Assembly (NCBI RefSeq): GCF_026342435.1 | Contig: NZ_JAPEMT010000002.1 | Location: 2,480,001-2,544,000, forward strand | Source: Streptomyces sp. NBC_00237 | GTDB taxonomy: Bacteria > Actinomycetota > Actinomycetes > Streptomycetales > Streptomycetaceae | Direction: 5' to 3' | Length of the DNA stretch: 64,000 nucleotides | Shown here: positions 51,713-60,167 of the stretch, in pieces | How the letters are laid out: every line of letters starts with the position of its first letter | Numbering within the stretch: position 1 is the first letter of the stretch | Program-made: the position numbers and the translations under genes | Notes under the pieces: generated by a model | Database searches by the model: none | What the model saw: the letters and a program-made list of their open reading frames with translations, nothing else | Told to the model about the DNA's origin: nothing

Positions 51713-51738
51713 GGGGCGGAGGCGGGGCGTGGTCTGCC

Positions 51739-52494
51739 TCACTCGCCCACGGGCTCGAAGTGCCGCAAGGCCGTTTCCAGGGTGGTCCGTTGGCGGGGCC
51801 ACTCCTCGGCGGGGCCGACGACGGCGAACGCGTACCGCTTCCCGTCCGGCGCCGGGAACACCCGCTGGATGAGCGTGAGCCGTCTCCCCGTACGCGTGCT
51901 GTCGTACGAGTAGACGAGTTCGGCCGCGCCCTTGGTGGTGGGGTGCAGGGCCTGGAGCTCGAAGCCCGGGTAGTGCCGGTGGGTGGCGACCGTGACGCGC
52001 AGCGCCCGGGTCGCGCTCATCCGGGACTCGGCGAGGGGCCAGAACTGGAGGAAGCGGCTGTACGGGGACGTGGGCGAGCGGTAGTAGACGGACGCGGCCA
52101 CGTCGCGCCGCCAGCCGGACGGGACGGCGAGGGTGACGTCGGAGGGGTCCCGTATGACGGCGAAGTCGGCGGGGAGAGTGGGAGAGGGGGGTGGAGTGGG
52201 CTTGGGGGGTGCGGGGGTGGCGCGTGGTGTGGAGTTCTGGGTGGGGGCTGGGAGGGGGGCCGGGGCGGTCGCCGGATCCTGGACGAACCAGGCCGTGCCG
52301 ATGCCGATCAGGAGGCCGAGGGTCACGAGCAGGACGTTGACGGGGGTGAAACGGAAGTGGAAGCGGCTTCGGGGCTTGGCCGTGCTGAACGGTGAGCGGG
52401 GGTTGGGGAGTTGAGCACCCTCGTTGCCGGTGCCGCTGGTGCCGCCGCTCCGGCCCCCTGAGCCCGGGCGCGCGAAATCGTCGGCGTGCGCCAT
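51739..52494 (-). CDS. Membrane-anchored protein with kinase-type sensor domain (paralogue 1)
   Basis: A 251-residue protein starting MAHADDFARPG at 52494. One helix near residues 51-70 (VNVLLVTLGLLIGIGTAWFV), a Pro-rich linker, then a ~140-residue outer domain with DPSDVTLAVPSGWRRD, SVYYRSPTSPYSRFLQFWPL, ELVYSYDSTRTGRRL and the end RTTLETALRHFEPV. The same domain recurs in the 52592-53707 protein. Such domains are found on the outside of Streptomyces Ser/Thr kinases (family knowledge), and a kinase remnant lies immediately downstream. Confidence 0.75.
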   Translation of the reverse strand: MAHADDFARPGSGGRSGGTSGTGNEGAQLPNPRSPFSTAKPRSRFHFRFTPVNVLLVTLGLLIGIGTAWFVQDPATAPAPLPAPTQNSTPRATPAPPKPTPPPSPTLPADFAVIRDPSDVTLAVPSGWRRDVAASVYYRSPTSPYSRFLQFWPLAESRMSATRALRVTVATHRHYPGFELQALHPTTKGAAELVYSYDSTRTGRRLTLIQRVFPAPDGKRYAFAVVGPAEEWPRQRTTLETALRHFEPVGE

Positions 52495-52591
52495 GGCCCG
52501 CTCCCCCTCCAGCACCGTTCCGACCGCCTGAACTCCCGTCCGCGCGAAGGCACATGGTAGATCCGGTGAGCGGGATCGGAACAGGTCGTGT

Positions 52592-53707
52592 TCACGAGGT
52601 GAAGTGGGCGAGGGCCGTTTCGACGGTGGTGCGCTGGTGCGGCCAGGCGGTGTCGGGCCCGGAAACCATGACGGCGTAGAGGGAGCCGTCCGTGGCGCGG
52701 AAGACGCGTTCGAGGTGGCGGACGCGTTCGGAGGTTTCCGAGCTGTCGAAGGCGTAGACGAGCTCTTCGGTCTCGGGGTGGGGGGAGGTGGGGACGGTGG
52801 TGAGGGAGATGCGTTCGTAGCCGATCTTGTTGTTCGACTCGTTCTTGGCGGTCTCCTCCAGGGCGTCCGTGGAGGAGAAGTCGGGTTCGGAGATCCTCCA
52901 GAGCTGGAGGAAGTGGGCCTTGGTCGGGCCTCGGTAGAAGGTGGTACCGGACCGGGCGGAGTCCTGGATCCAGGTGGAGGGGACGGCGAGGGTGGGGCCG
53001 ATGGGGTCGGTGATGAGGGTGTAGTCCGGGGGGAGGGCTGGGGTGGGGTCGGGGGTGGTGGCCATGCCCGGAGGGAGGGGGGCGGGGCCGGGGATGCCGG
53101 GGGGTGTGGGGGCAGCGGCCTTGTTGCTGGAGGTGGTGGTTGTGGTGTCGTCGGTGAGGTGGAGGGCGAGCCAGGTGCCTCCGGCGCCGAGGGTGAGGGC
53201 GAGGAGGAGGGTGGTGGCGATCAGCCTCGGGGTGGGGCGGGGTGGGGCTGTGGTGGGCGTGGGCGGGGGGTGCTCCGGAGGGGCGAGGCTCCCGGGGTAG
53301 GGCGCGAGGCACTCCGGACGGGCGAGGCTCCCGGGGTGGGGCGGGGGATGCCCGGAGAGGGCTGGGCCCTCGGGGTGGAGCGGGGCAGCACCGGGGTGGG
53401 GAGGCACCGCCGCCCCAGAGGGCCAGGCCGCCCCGGGCGGGTTCGGCTGCCCCGGGGGCCTGGCCACACCGGAGGATCCGGCCGCCCCGGAGGATCCGGC
53501 CACACCGGGGGGTCCCGCCACACCGGAGGGCCCCGCCACGCCGGGAGGTCCCGCCACGCCGGGGGATCCGGCTGCCCCGGGGGGTCCGGCTGCCCCCGGC
53601 CGTTCGGCTGCCCCGGGGAGCCCCGCCGCCCCGGAGGACTCGGCCGGTTGCCAGCTTTGGGTGGTGGGGTTCCAGATGCGGTCGGGGGTGTCGCGGGGTT
53701 TGGGCAC
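52592..53707 (-). CDS. Membrane protein with collagen-like N-tail and sensor domain (paralogue 2)
   Basis: A 371-residue protein from GTG 53707. Residues ~25-95 are collagen-like Gly-X-Y repeats (GAAGPPGAAGSPGVAGPPG), on the cytoplasmic side of a helix near 163-184 (LIATTLLLALTLGAGGTWLAL). The outer domain DYTLITDPIGPTLAVPSTW ... RTTVETALAHFTS is a paralogue of the 51739-52494 protein. It is 3 bases after the previous gene, so clearly co-transcribed. Function unknown. Confidence 0.78.
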   Translation of the reverse strand: MPKPRDTPDRIWNPTTQSWQPAESSGAAGLPGAAERPGAAGPPGAAGSPGVAGPPGVAGPSGVAGPPGVAGSSGAAGSSGVARPPGQPNPPGAAWPSGAAVPPHPGAAPLHPEGPALSGHPPPHPGSLARPECLAPYPGSLAPPEHPPPTPTTAPPRPTPRLIATTLLLALTLGAGGTWLALHLTDDTTTTTSSNKAAAPTPPGIPGPAPLPPGMATTPDPTPALPPDYTLITDPIGPTLAVPSTWIQDSARSGTTFYRGPTKAHFLQLWRISEPDFSSTDALEETAKNESNNKIGYERISLTTVPTSPHPETEELVYAFDSSETSERVRHLERVFRATDGSLYAVMVSGPDTAWPHQRTTVETALAHFTS

Positions 53708-53710
53708 CGG

Positions 53711-54079
53711 TCAGGCTCCCGAGAGGAGGGTGCCGATGGACTGGGCCAGCGCGATCGCCGAGGCGAAGCCCGTGGCGGCAGGGCCTGAGGCTTCCAGGGC
53801 TCGGCCGATGCGGCCGAGGAGGGGGCTCGGAGCCCGGCCCGTCCTGGTGAGTTCGGCTTCTGCCTCGACGAGTTCGGCGTCGAGTACCTCGATCGGCTCG
53901 GTGGCCGCAAGCCGCGCCAGGTCCTCGCGCAGGGCCCGCACCTCGGAGAGAAGATCCGGCTGTGCGGCCACGGTGTTGTTCGTGGTGGTGGCCGTGCTGT
54001 TCGCGCCGAAGGTCAGGGAGCTGTTGCTGACTGAGCCGATGTGCGGCCCGGGGGTGGGGGTCTCGTTAGCGTGCGCCAT
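53711..54079 (-). CDS. Small hypothetical protein with beta-rich N-terminus
   Basis: A 122-residue protein. MAHANETPTPGPHIGSV leads to a Ser/Thr/Asn-rich strand repeat (NSSLTFGANSTATTTNNTVA), then a coiled-coil-like helix (LLSEVRALREDLARLAATEP) and a short C-terminal helix. It overlaps the upstream large gene by 14 bases and starts 3 bases before the next gene. It may bridge the membrane proteins of the cluster (inference). Confidence 0.7.
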   Translation of the reverse strand: MAHANETPTPGPHIGSVSNSSLTFGANSTATTTNNTVAAQPDLLSEVRALREDLARLAATEPIEVLDAELVEAEAELTRTGRAPSPLLGRIGRALEASGPAATGFASAIALAQSIGTLLSGA

Positions 54080-55859
54080 TGCCGTTGCCTCCGCGTACGG
54101 GGCCCTGGGGGCCTGGGTTGGTGGTGCGGGAGTTGTTGGTGGTGTTCGCGCGGGAGCCCGGCCCGAAGCCCAGGGCGCTGTGGTGCACGGAGTCGATGAC
54201 GACCCCGCCGTCGGAGACGTTGATGACCTTCTGCTCGAACTCGCCGGTCTGCCAGCCCGCCGCGTACAGCGCGTCCTTGACCCCGCCCGCGACCCGGTCC
54301 TGCACGCTCTTCAGGTAGCGGCTGACGTCCATGTCCTGGAAGAGGGAGAGGCGGCCGGTCGCCACCCTTTCCCGTACGGAGAAGTCGGGGCCGGTGCGCG
54401 GCTCGCCGCCCAGTCCGCCGGTGAGGAGCTGGAAGCCGCTGCCCACTCCCCGTACGAGCGTGATCAGCGCCCGCACCGGCGCGGCCGGGGTGTCCGCGAG
54501 ACCGCCCGCGATCCGGACGAGTGCGTTGCCCGTCAGGTAGCGGCGGGCCGCCAGCGTTCCGGCCAGGAACTGCGGGCGCACCGGCGGCAGTACGTGCGGG
54601 GCGATCTCCAGCATCAGCATCCCGCCCTGCGTGTGCACCCGTACGAAGACGGTGACGACGACCTCCTCGCCCCAGCCGCCGACCCGGATGCGCAGGAAGT
54701 GCCGTCGGGTCTCGCCGCCCTCCTCGACGGCCGCCGCCAGGTAGTCCCGTACGAATGCGGGACTGCCCTGCGTCGACGCGAAGGACGGCACGTCCAGCGT
54801 GGGCATGAACACGCACTCGTCGACGACGAGTTCGCGCAGCCGGTCGATGACCTTGTCGCCGTGCGCGGAGGGGCGCTGGAGGGCTTCGACGAGGGGCCGG
54901 ACCCGGTCGAGGATCGTCCGGTTGTCCAGGGGGTACGGGGTGACGCCCTCGCGGGGCTTGAGCTCGACGGCGAGTTCCCAGGTGTCGACCGGTGCACCCG
55001 CGCCCAGGAACGGGTCCTCGGCGCCGTACATGATGAGCGGCGAGGACTGCTCGGCGTCGACCAGTGCGCGCAGCCGCCGCGAGCGGGGGCCGACGGGCCC
55101 GGACTCGATCTCGGCGCGGTCCTGGTGGCGGGCGGCGAAGGCGGTCCGCTCCAGCTCCTGGGCAAGGATGCGGGCGAACTGGAGGCGCTGGGCGCCCGCC
55201 GTCACGACGAGTACGGCCAGGAAGAACAGCGTCACCCAGACGGGCTGGGAGTCACGCCCGAAGCCGAAGAGGCCCGACGTGTCGAGGGGGGCGAACGGGC
55301 CGCCGAAGACGCCCTGGAGGTTCGTCAGCACCTCGTCCAGCCAGGTCGGATCCCACGTCTCCGGGTCGTCGAAGGCACGGGCCCCCAGCCAGAGCAGGGC
55401 CCAGGCGAACACGGCCCGGCCGTACCAGCGCAGCAGCAGCGCCGGGATCTGGCGGGCCGGTTCGGGGCGGCGGGCGGAGCCCCGGACCAGCGTGGCCAGG
55501 GCGAGGACGACGCAGGGGAAGAGGAGGAGCAGGAAGAGGCCGCCGGTGAGGACCGTGGCGAGCGTCCAGAGGAGTACGGTCCCGGCCGCCCAGACCAGTT
55601 CGATACGGCGTGCACGCAGGGCGTGCGCGAGGACGCGGGCCGCGTCGAAGCCGTACGAGGGGGCCGTGACCCGCTCCTCGTGGACGTACAGCTCCTCGAT
55701 CACCGCGTCGCGGTACGCACCGTCGAGGTAGACCCCGGCGCAGAGCAGGCGGCTGGCCTCGCTGAGGGCGGGGGGCACCGGGTGCCGTGCGGCGGAGGGG
55801 TCCGGGGGTGGGGACTGCGGCGGGGACTGCGGCGGGACGACGGGTACGGGGTGGGTCAC
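54066..55859 (-). CDS. Large membrane protein heading the 51.7-55.9 kb cluster
   Basis: About 597 residues from GTG 55859, which has GAGG 8 bases upstream; TTG 55883 is an alternative. Pro-rich start, helices near 85-125 (VLLWTLATVLTGGLFLLLLF) and 205-230 (VTLFFLAVLVVTAGAQR), then a soluble portion with YPLDNRTILDRVRPLVEAL and a conserved-looking end VINVSDGGVVIDSVHHSALGFGPG and NTTNNSRTTNPGPQG. The NTTNN tail resembles the ANSTATTTNN stretch of the next protein. No family recognised. Confidence 0.72.
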   Translation of the reverse strand: MTHPVPVVPPQSPPQSPPPDPSAARHPVPPALSEASRLLCAGVYLDGAYRDAVIEELYVHEERVTAPSYGFDAARVLAHALRARRIELVWAAGTVLLWTLATVLTGGLFLLLLFPCVVLALATLVRGSARRPEPARQIPALLLRWYGRAVFAWALLWLGARAFDDPETWDPTWLDEVLTNLQGVFGGPFAPLDTSGLFGFGRDSQPVWVTLFFLAVLVVTAGAQRLQFARILAQELERTAFAARHQDRAEIESGPVGPRSRRLRALVDAEQSSPLIMYGAEDPFLGAGAPVDTWELAVELKPREGVTPYPLDNRTILDRVRPLVEALQRPSAHGDKVIDRLRELVVDECVFMPTLDVPSFASTQGSPAFVRDYLAAAVEEGGETRRHFLRIRVGGWGEEVVVTVFVRVHTQGGMLMLEIAPHVLPPVRPQFLAGTLAARRYLTGNALVRIAGGLADTPAAPVRALITLVRGVGSGFQLLTGGLGGEPRTGPDFSVRERVATGRLSLFQDMDVSRYLKSVQDRVAGGVKDALYAAGWQTGEFEQKVINVSDGGVVIDSVHHSALGFGPGSRANTTNNSRTTNPGPQGPVRGGNGNGAR

Positions 55860-56005
55860 GGGGCGGTCCTCGACTGACGTCAACTCCCGCGCGCGGCTGG
55901 CTGCTTCGCGCCCCGGGCGGTCCGATGGGGTGCGTCAGACTAGGCCCGGCACGGCCCCTCTTCGTCCCGTTCACGGGGGAACGCCCCGGATAGGTGCCCT
56001 CGTGG

Positions 56006-56584
56006 TCAGTTGTGCGAGACGACCGCCTTCTCGAAAACGCCGCCGAAGTCGCCCTCGAAGTCGTCGGCCGGCTCGGGGGCGTCCTGGACCTGGAGGGCCG
56101 CGACCCACAGCGGCATCATCCAGAGCAGGACGAACACGCCGACGAGCAGCGGGGCGACGTACGCCCTGGTCAGTTGGCCGTCGGTGGCGTGGGCTGCCAG
56201 CCAGAGTCCGGCGGCGGCACCGATGATCAGCGCACCCGTCATCTTGTGCGCCGTGGCGCGGGCCCGCTCGCGCTCCATGAGCTGGCGCTCGTCCAGGGCG
56301 CGGGCTCGGAGCTCGAAGAGGCCGCAGGTGGCGCCGTTGAGGATGCCGGTGGCCAGGCACCAGAGGAGCGTGACGGGGATCAGAGCGAAGAGGGCCCACC
56401 GCTGGTCGTACGCGAATATCTGCACGAGGAGGGCGGCGTCACCGAGGGTCAGGGCCACGCTCGCGGCGACGGCGGCCCGGCGGCGGCCCTTCGTGGCGCT
56501 GAACACGCGCCCCCTGGGGTCGTTCATCAGGGCCTGCATGCGCCGGTCGTACCCCGTCATCTTGTTGCTGGCGGACGCGTTCAT
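56006..56584 (-). CDS. Membrane protein coupled to an XRE regulator
   Basis: A 192-residue protein with four helices (VAASVALTLGDAALLVQIFA, ALFALIPVTLLWCLATGIL, ALIIGAAAGLWLAA, VAPLLVGVFVLLWMMPLWVA) and a long charged inner loop (ARALDERQLMERERARATAH). Its ATG overlaps the stop of the upstream HTH gene. Acidic C-terminus. Pairs of small XRE regulator plus such membrane protein are common; the regulator is thought to control the membrane partner (inference). Confidence 0.75.
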   Translation of the reverse strand: MNASASNKMTGYDRRMQALMNDPRGRVFSATKGRRRAAVAASVALTLGDAALLVQIFAYDQRWALFALIPVTLLWCLATGILNGATCGLFELRARALDERQLMERERARATAHKMTGALIIGAAAGLWLAAHATDGQLTRAYVAPLLVGVFVLLWMMPLWVAALQVQDAPEPADDFEGDFGGVFEKAVVSHN

Positions 56585-56832
56585 GACTGTGACTTCCTCC
56601 CGTAGACCTCTTGCGTGAGCGAGCCGAACGGCTCCAGTGAGAACAGCGCCTCGACCGGCAGTTCGAAGAACGCGGCGACCTTCAGGGCCAGGTCCAGGCT
56701 GGGGTTGTACTGCCCGCGCTCGATGTAGCCGATGGTCTGGTAGTGGACGCCGACCGCTTCGGCGAGGGCCTGGCGGGAGACTTTCCGCTCGGCTCTCACC
56801 ACGGCCATTCTGTTGTGCACCTGCTCGCTCAT
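56581..56832 (-). CDS. Small XRE-family transcriptional regulator
   Basis: About 83 residues from ATG 56832 (a TTG two codons upstream is less likely). RMAVVRAERKVSRQALAEAVGVHYQTIGYIERGQYNPSLDLALKVA is the HTH_3 helix set, ending with VEALFSLEPFGSLTQEVYG. Similar to the Bacillus YozG/Cro-like group. It overlaps the membrane protein gene (ATGA) and is probably autoregulated. Confidence 0.9.
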   Translation of the reverse strand: MSEQVHNRMAVVRAERKVSRQALAEAVGVHYQTIGYIERGQYNPSLDLALKVAAFFELPVEALFSLEPFGSLTQEVYGRKSQS

Positions 56833-56904
56833 GTACAAGAAGTACTACATTCGGGGGTAGGTGCACAACAGTTCTGAGGGCTTCGGGGCGGCTCAACACG
56901 CACA

Positions 56905-56935
56905 AAACCCCCGGCAGTTGAACTGCCGGGGGCTT
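56905..56935 (-). terminator. Terminator of mdh
   Basis: Arms CCCCCGGCAGTT / AACTGCCGGGGG (56908-56919, 56921-56932) form a strong hairpin. On the minus strand it is followed by TTTTGTG, 80 bases past the mdh stop. It could also act for rightward transcripts. Confidence 0.9.
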
Positions 56936-57014
56936 TGTGTGAAGCGAATCAGACCATAAGGGGTCGGATCAGGCGGGACCTCAGGTCGGGCGGGACCTCA
57001 GGACCGTCGGGACC

Positions 57015-58004
57015 TCAGATCAGGCCGAGCTCGCGCACCGCGTCGCGCTCTTCCTTGAGCTCCTGTACCGAGGCGTCGATGCGGGCGCGGGAGAAGTCGT
57101 TGATCTCCAGGCCCTGGACGATCTCGTACTTGCCGTCCTTGCAGGTGACGGGGAAGGAGGAGATCAGGCCCTCCGGGACGCCGTAGGAGCCGTCCGACGG
57201 GATGCCCATCGAGGTCCAGTCGCCCGCGGCCGTGCCGTTGACCCACGTGTGCACGTGGTCGATGGCGGCGTTGGCGGCCGAGGCGGCCGAGGACGCGCCA
57301 CGGGCCTCGATGATCGCCGCGCCGCGCTTGGCGACGGTCGGGATGAAGGTGTCGGCCAGCCACTGCTCGTCGTTGACGACCTCGGCGGCGTTCTTGCCCG
57401 CCACCTCGGCGTGGAAGATGTCCGGGTACTGGGTGGCGGAGTGGTTGCCCCAGATCGTGAGCTTCTTCAGCTCGGAGACCGGGGTGCCGGTCTTCTTCGA
57501 GAGCTGCGAGAGCGCGCGGTTGTGGTCCAGACGGGTCATCGCGGTGAAGCGCTCCGCCGGGACGTCCGGGGCGGCGGCCTGCGCGATGAGCGCGTTGGTG
57601 TTGGCCGGGTTGCCGACAACGAGGACGCGGATGTCGTCCGCGGCGTTGTCGTTGATGGCCTTGCCCTGGGGCTTGAAGATGCCGCCGTTGGCCGAGAGCA
57701 GGTCGCCGCGCTCCATGCCCTTCGTACGGGGGCGGGCGCCGACGAGGAGGGCGACGTTCGCGCCGTCGAAGCCGACGTTCGGGTCGTCCGTGATCTCGAT
57801 GCCCTGGAGCAGCGGGAAGGCGCAGTCGTCGAGCTCCATGGCGGTGCCCTCAGCGGCCTTCAGGCCCTGCGGAATCTCCAGGAGACGCAGCTTGACCGGC
57901 ACGTCCTGGCCGAGCAGGTGACCGGAGGCGATGCGGAAGAGCAGCGCGTAGCCGATCTGTCCGGCCGCGCCGGTGACGGTGACATTCACGGGAGTGCGGG
58001 TCAT
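57015..58004 (-). CDS. mdh: Malate dehydrogenase
   Basis: A 329-residue enzyme of the NAD-type cytosolic MDH group. VTGAAGQIGYALLFRIASGHLLG is the NAD loop, MELDDCAFPLL and VLVVGNPANTNALIA follow, MTRLDHNRALSQLS holds the catalytic Asp, and WGNHSATQYPD the catalytic His. GGAG lies 7 bases before the ATG. It interconverts malate and oxaloacetate in the TCA cycle, complementing sdhCDAB in this window. Confidence 0.97.
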   Translation of the reverse strand: MTRTPVNVTVTGAAGQIGYALLFRIASGHLLGQDVPVKLRLLEIPQGLKAAEGTAMELDDCAFPLLQGIEITDDPNVGFDGANVALLVGARPRTKGMERGDLLSANGGIFKPQGKAINDNAADDIRVLVVGNPANTNALIAQAAAPDVPAERFTAMTRLDHNRALSQLSKKTGTPVSELKKLTIWGNHSATQYPDIFHAEVAGKNAAEVVNDEQWLADTFIPTVAKRGAAIIEARGASSAASAANAAIDHVHTWVNGTAAGDWTSMGIPSDGSYGVPEGLISSFPVTCKDGKYEIVQGLEINDFSRARIDASVQELKEERDAVRELGLI

Positions 58005-58357
58005 GGCGATCTCCGTAAGACAAGCGAAGTGGCGGGGGTCCCTGCCCCTTGTGCGGGATATCTCGATGTGGAGAGATGTCCGCCCGCCAGGCTATCGCGC
58101 CTCGGGCGGGGCGGACTCCCGGGTCCGTGTGGGACGGCGCACACCCCACGGCGCACACCCCACTACGCACACCCCATCGCCGTACGCCCCACTGCCCACA
58201 CCCCACCGCCGTACGCCCTCGGGAACGCCGACGGCCGTCCGCGCAGAGGGGGGGAGCGCGAACGGCCGTCTCGGGTGGCGTCACCCGTGGGGGGTGACAT
58301 GCACCTTCCCCGAAGAGGGGAGGGCATGCGCCCCGATGTCAGTTTTCTTCTCGTCGG
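58005..58357. promoter_or_regulatory. mdh upstream region with ATCTC-N8-GAGAT repeat
   Basis: No gene is supported. Near the mdh start ATATCTCGATGTGGAGAGATGT (58058-58079 region) contains an imperfect ATCTC/GAGAT inverted repeat suitable for a regulator. The rest includes the 14-bp repeat array 58135-58219. Confidence 0.4.
58135..58219. repeat. 14-bp degenerate tandem repeat upstream of mdh
   Basis: Six units: CGGCGCACACCCCA twice exactly, then CTACGCACACCCCA, a 15-bp TCGCCGTACGCCCCA, CTGCCCACACCCCA and CCGCCGTACGCCCT. Located between the XRE/DUF2690 gene 3' end and mdh. Confidence 0.85.
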
Positions 58358-59743
58358 CTACTCGGCCGTCGTGCAGCTCTTCTTGCCGCTCTTCAGCGTC
58401 GCGCACGCCCGCGCCTCGTCCGCCGTGGCCGACTCGACCATCGACGTGTACGCGTCGGTGGACGCCGCGCCGACCACGCCGTTGCGCCCGGCAGCCGAGG
58501 TGTCGGAGGAGACCGTCACCTTGTCGCCGCCCGCGGCACCGGTGATACGGGCCCAGGCCGCGCCGCACGTCTTGCTGTAGCGGACCTCGATCTTGGCGGT
58601 GCCGACCGTGCCGCGCGCGGACGTGATGGCGTACTCGCCGCCGCAGCCCATCGCCTCGGGGTCCTTGCCCTCGCACGCCTTGCCGTTGCACTTCACACCG
58701 GCGGGCAGCTTGGGCGTCGTCGTCCTGTCCTGCGAAGCCGCCGGGGTCTTGCCCGCGTTCGGCTCCTTGTCCTTGTCGTCGCCGCTGGTCAGCAGCACTG
58801 CGGCCACGATCACCAGCAGTGCGCCGACGACGCCCGCCAGGAACATCGTCAGCTTGCGCCGCTGGCGCTGGCGGTCCGGTGCCGAGTTCGGCGGCGGCGG
58901 GCCCGGACGCGCGCCGCCGGGGCCGGGGCCCGCGGGACGGTCGTAACCGCCCGCACCGCCGGAACCGGAACGCGCGGAGGACGAGGAAGCGGAGGAGGCC
59001 GACGGGCTGTTGTAGCTCTGGCCCTGGTTGAAGCCGCGCTCGAAGTCGTTCGCGTAGTCGCGCTCGTGCTCCGGGCGGCCCGGGGCGGGACGGCTCGGCG
59101 CGGTGCGCGCGGCGGACGCGGATCCCTGCCCGGAACGCGCCGACGGGACCTGCCCGGTACGCGCCTTGAGCTCGCTGGGGATCTTCAGGTTCGTCGTCAT
59201 GTCGAACGCGTCGGTGTTCGGCCGGGCGGCACGCCGCTGCTGGCCGGTGTCGGTCAGCGCCGACTCCGACGCGCGGGACTGGCCCGGCACCGAAGCGGAA
59301 CCCGGCCCCGAGGAGCCCGGACGCGCAGCGGAACCCGGACGCGTCGGCGGGGTCGAGGTGGTGCCCGCCTTGCGCGACTTGGCGTTCTGGGACGCGGGCG
59401 CACCGAACTCGCCCAGCGCCGCGCGCGCCTGGGAGATCCGGATGGCTTCCATCGTCATGTCGTGGCGCATCTCGGAACGGCTCCAGGCGCGCTCCGCGAG
59501 CTCCCACATGGTGGTGAGGTGAACGGGATTGGTCCCGGTCACGTCGGAGAGCGCGACGACCGCGCCCTTGGGTGCGAGCAGCCGTCCATTGAGATAGCGC
59601 TCCCAGGACGTCTTGCTGTACCCGGTGCGGTCCGCGACCGCGGCAACGCTCAGACCGCTGCGGTCGACGAGTCGACGCAGCTGGTTGGCGAACTCCCTGA
59701 CCTGCGGGTCGAGTCCTTCCGGCAGCGCTTTCCAACGAGGCAT
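58358..59743 (-). CDS. XRE regulator with membrane helix and outer DUF2690 domain (1)
   Basis: A 461-residue protein from ATG 59743 (MPRWKALPEGLDP). N-terminal HTH at ~10-70 (FANQLRRLVDRSGLSVAAVADRTGYSKTSWERYLNGRLLAP), long disordered Ser/Pro/Gly region, one helix near 342-362 (LTMFLAGVVGALLVIVAAVLL), and outside a DUF2690 domain with CNGKACEGKDPEAMGCGG and VRYSKTCGAAWARI. It could sense a wall or extracellular signal and bind DNA at the membrane. First of three such genes in tandem. Confidence 0.87.
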   Translation of the reverse strand: MPRWKALPEGLDPQVREFANQLRRLVDRSGLSVAAVADRTGYSKTSWERYLNGRLLAPKGAVVALSDVTGTNPVHLTTMWELAERAWSRSEMRHDMTMEAIRISQARAALGEFGAPASQNAKSRKAGTTSTPPTRPGSAARPGSSGPGSASVPGQSRASESALTDTGQQRRAARPNTDAFDMTTNLKIPSELKARTGQVPSARSGQGSASAARTAPSRPAPGRPEHERDYANDFERGFNQGQSYNSPSASSASSSSARSGSGGAGGYDRPAGPGPGGARPGPPPPNSAPDRQRQRRKLTMFLAGVVGALLVIVAAVLLTSGDDKDKEPNAGKTPAASQDRTTTPKLPAGVKCNGKACEGKDPEAMGCGGEYAITSARGTVGTAKIEVRYSKTCGAAWARITGAAGGDKVTVSSDTSAAGRNGVVGAASTDAYTSMVESATADEARACATLKSGKKSCTTAE

Positions 59744-60167
59744 AGCTTCCCCCTTGTCCCCCCGTACGTTCCTGATGTGCCCCGCGCTCTGTTCTGCCCT
59801 CTGCTCCTGCCCCTTAGGCCCCTGCCCTGGTGAAGGCGGCGTACCCAGAGGGATGCGCTGAGCCAGGATGTCAGTTCCTGGGGCGGGAGCGCACGGGAGC
59901 AAATCGGAACCCGGACGCACCTCATTGCGCGCTCCCGTTCCGATCGCCCGTACCAGTGTCCCATCGATGCTGTGTGCGGATTGCCCGAGCCCTGACCTTC
60001 CCTCACGGCGGTCCACAATGTCCAGACAAGTCCGCTATTCAACTGCCTTGCGACAGCTTCCTCCGAAACAAGATCTTTGAGGTGATCCAGTCCGGGACAC
60101 CGGATCTCAAGACGACACCCAACAGTGGAATGGTTCCCTCCAGTTGTGTATGTCGATCTTTTGCGAG
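59744..60167. other. Intergenic region between two XRE/DUF2690 genes
   Basis: No gene is supported in 424 bases. The right half (60005-60160) is AT-richer and should hold the promoter of the 58358-59743 gene, with a long leader. A minus-strand TTGAAT and CATTGT pair around 60040-60010 was noted but is weak. Confidence 0.4.
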
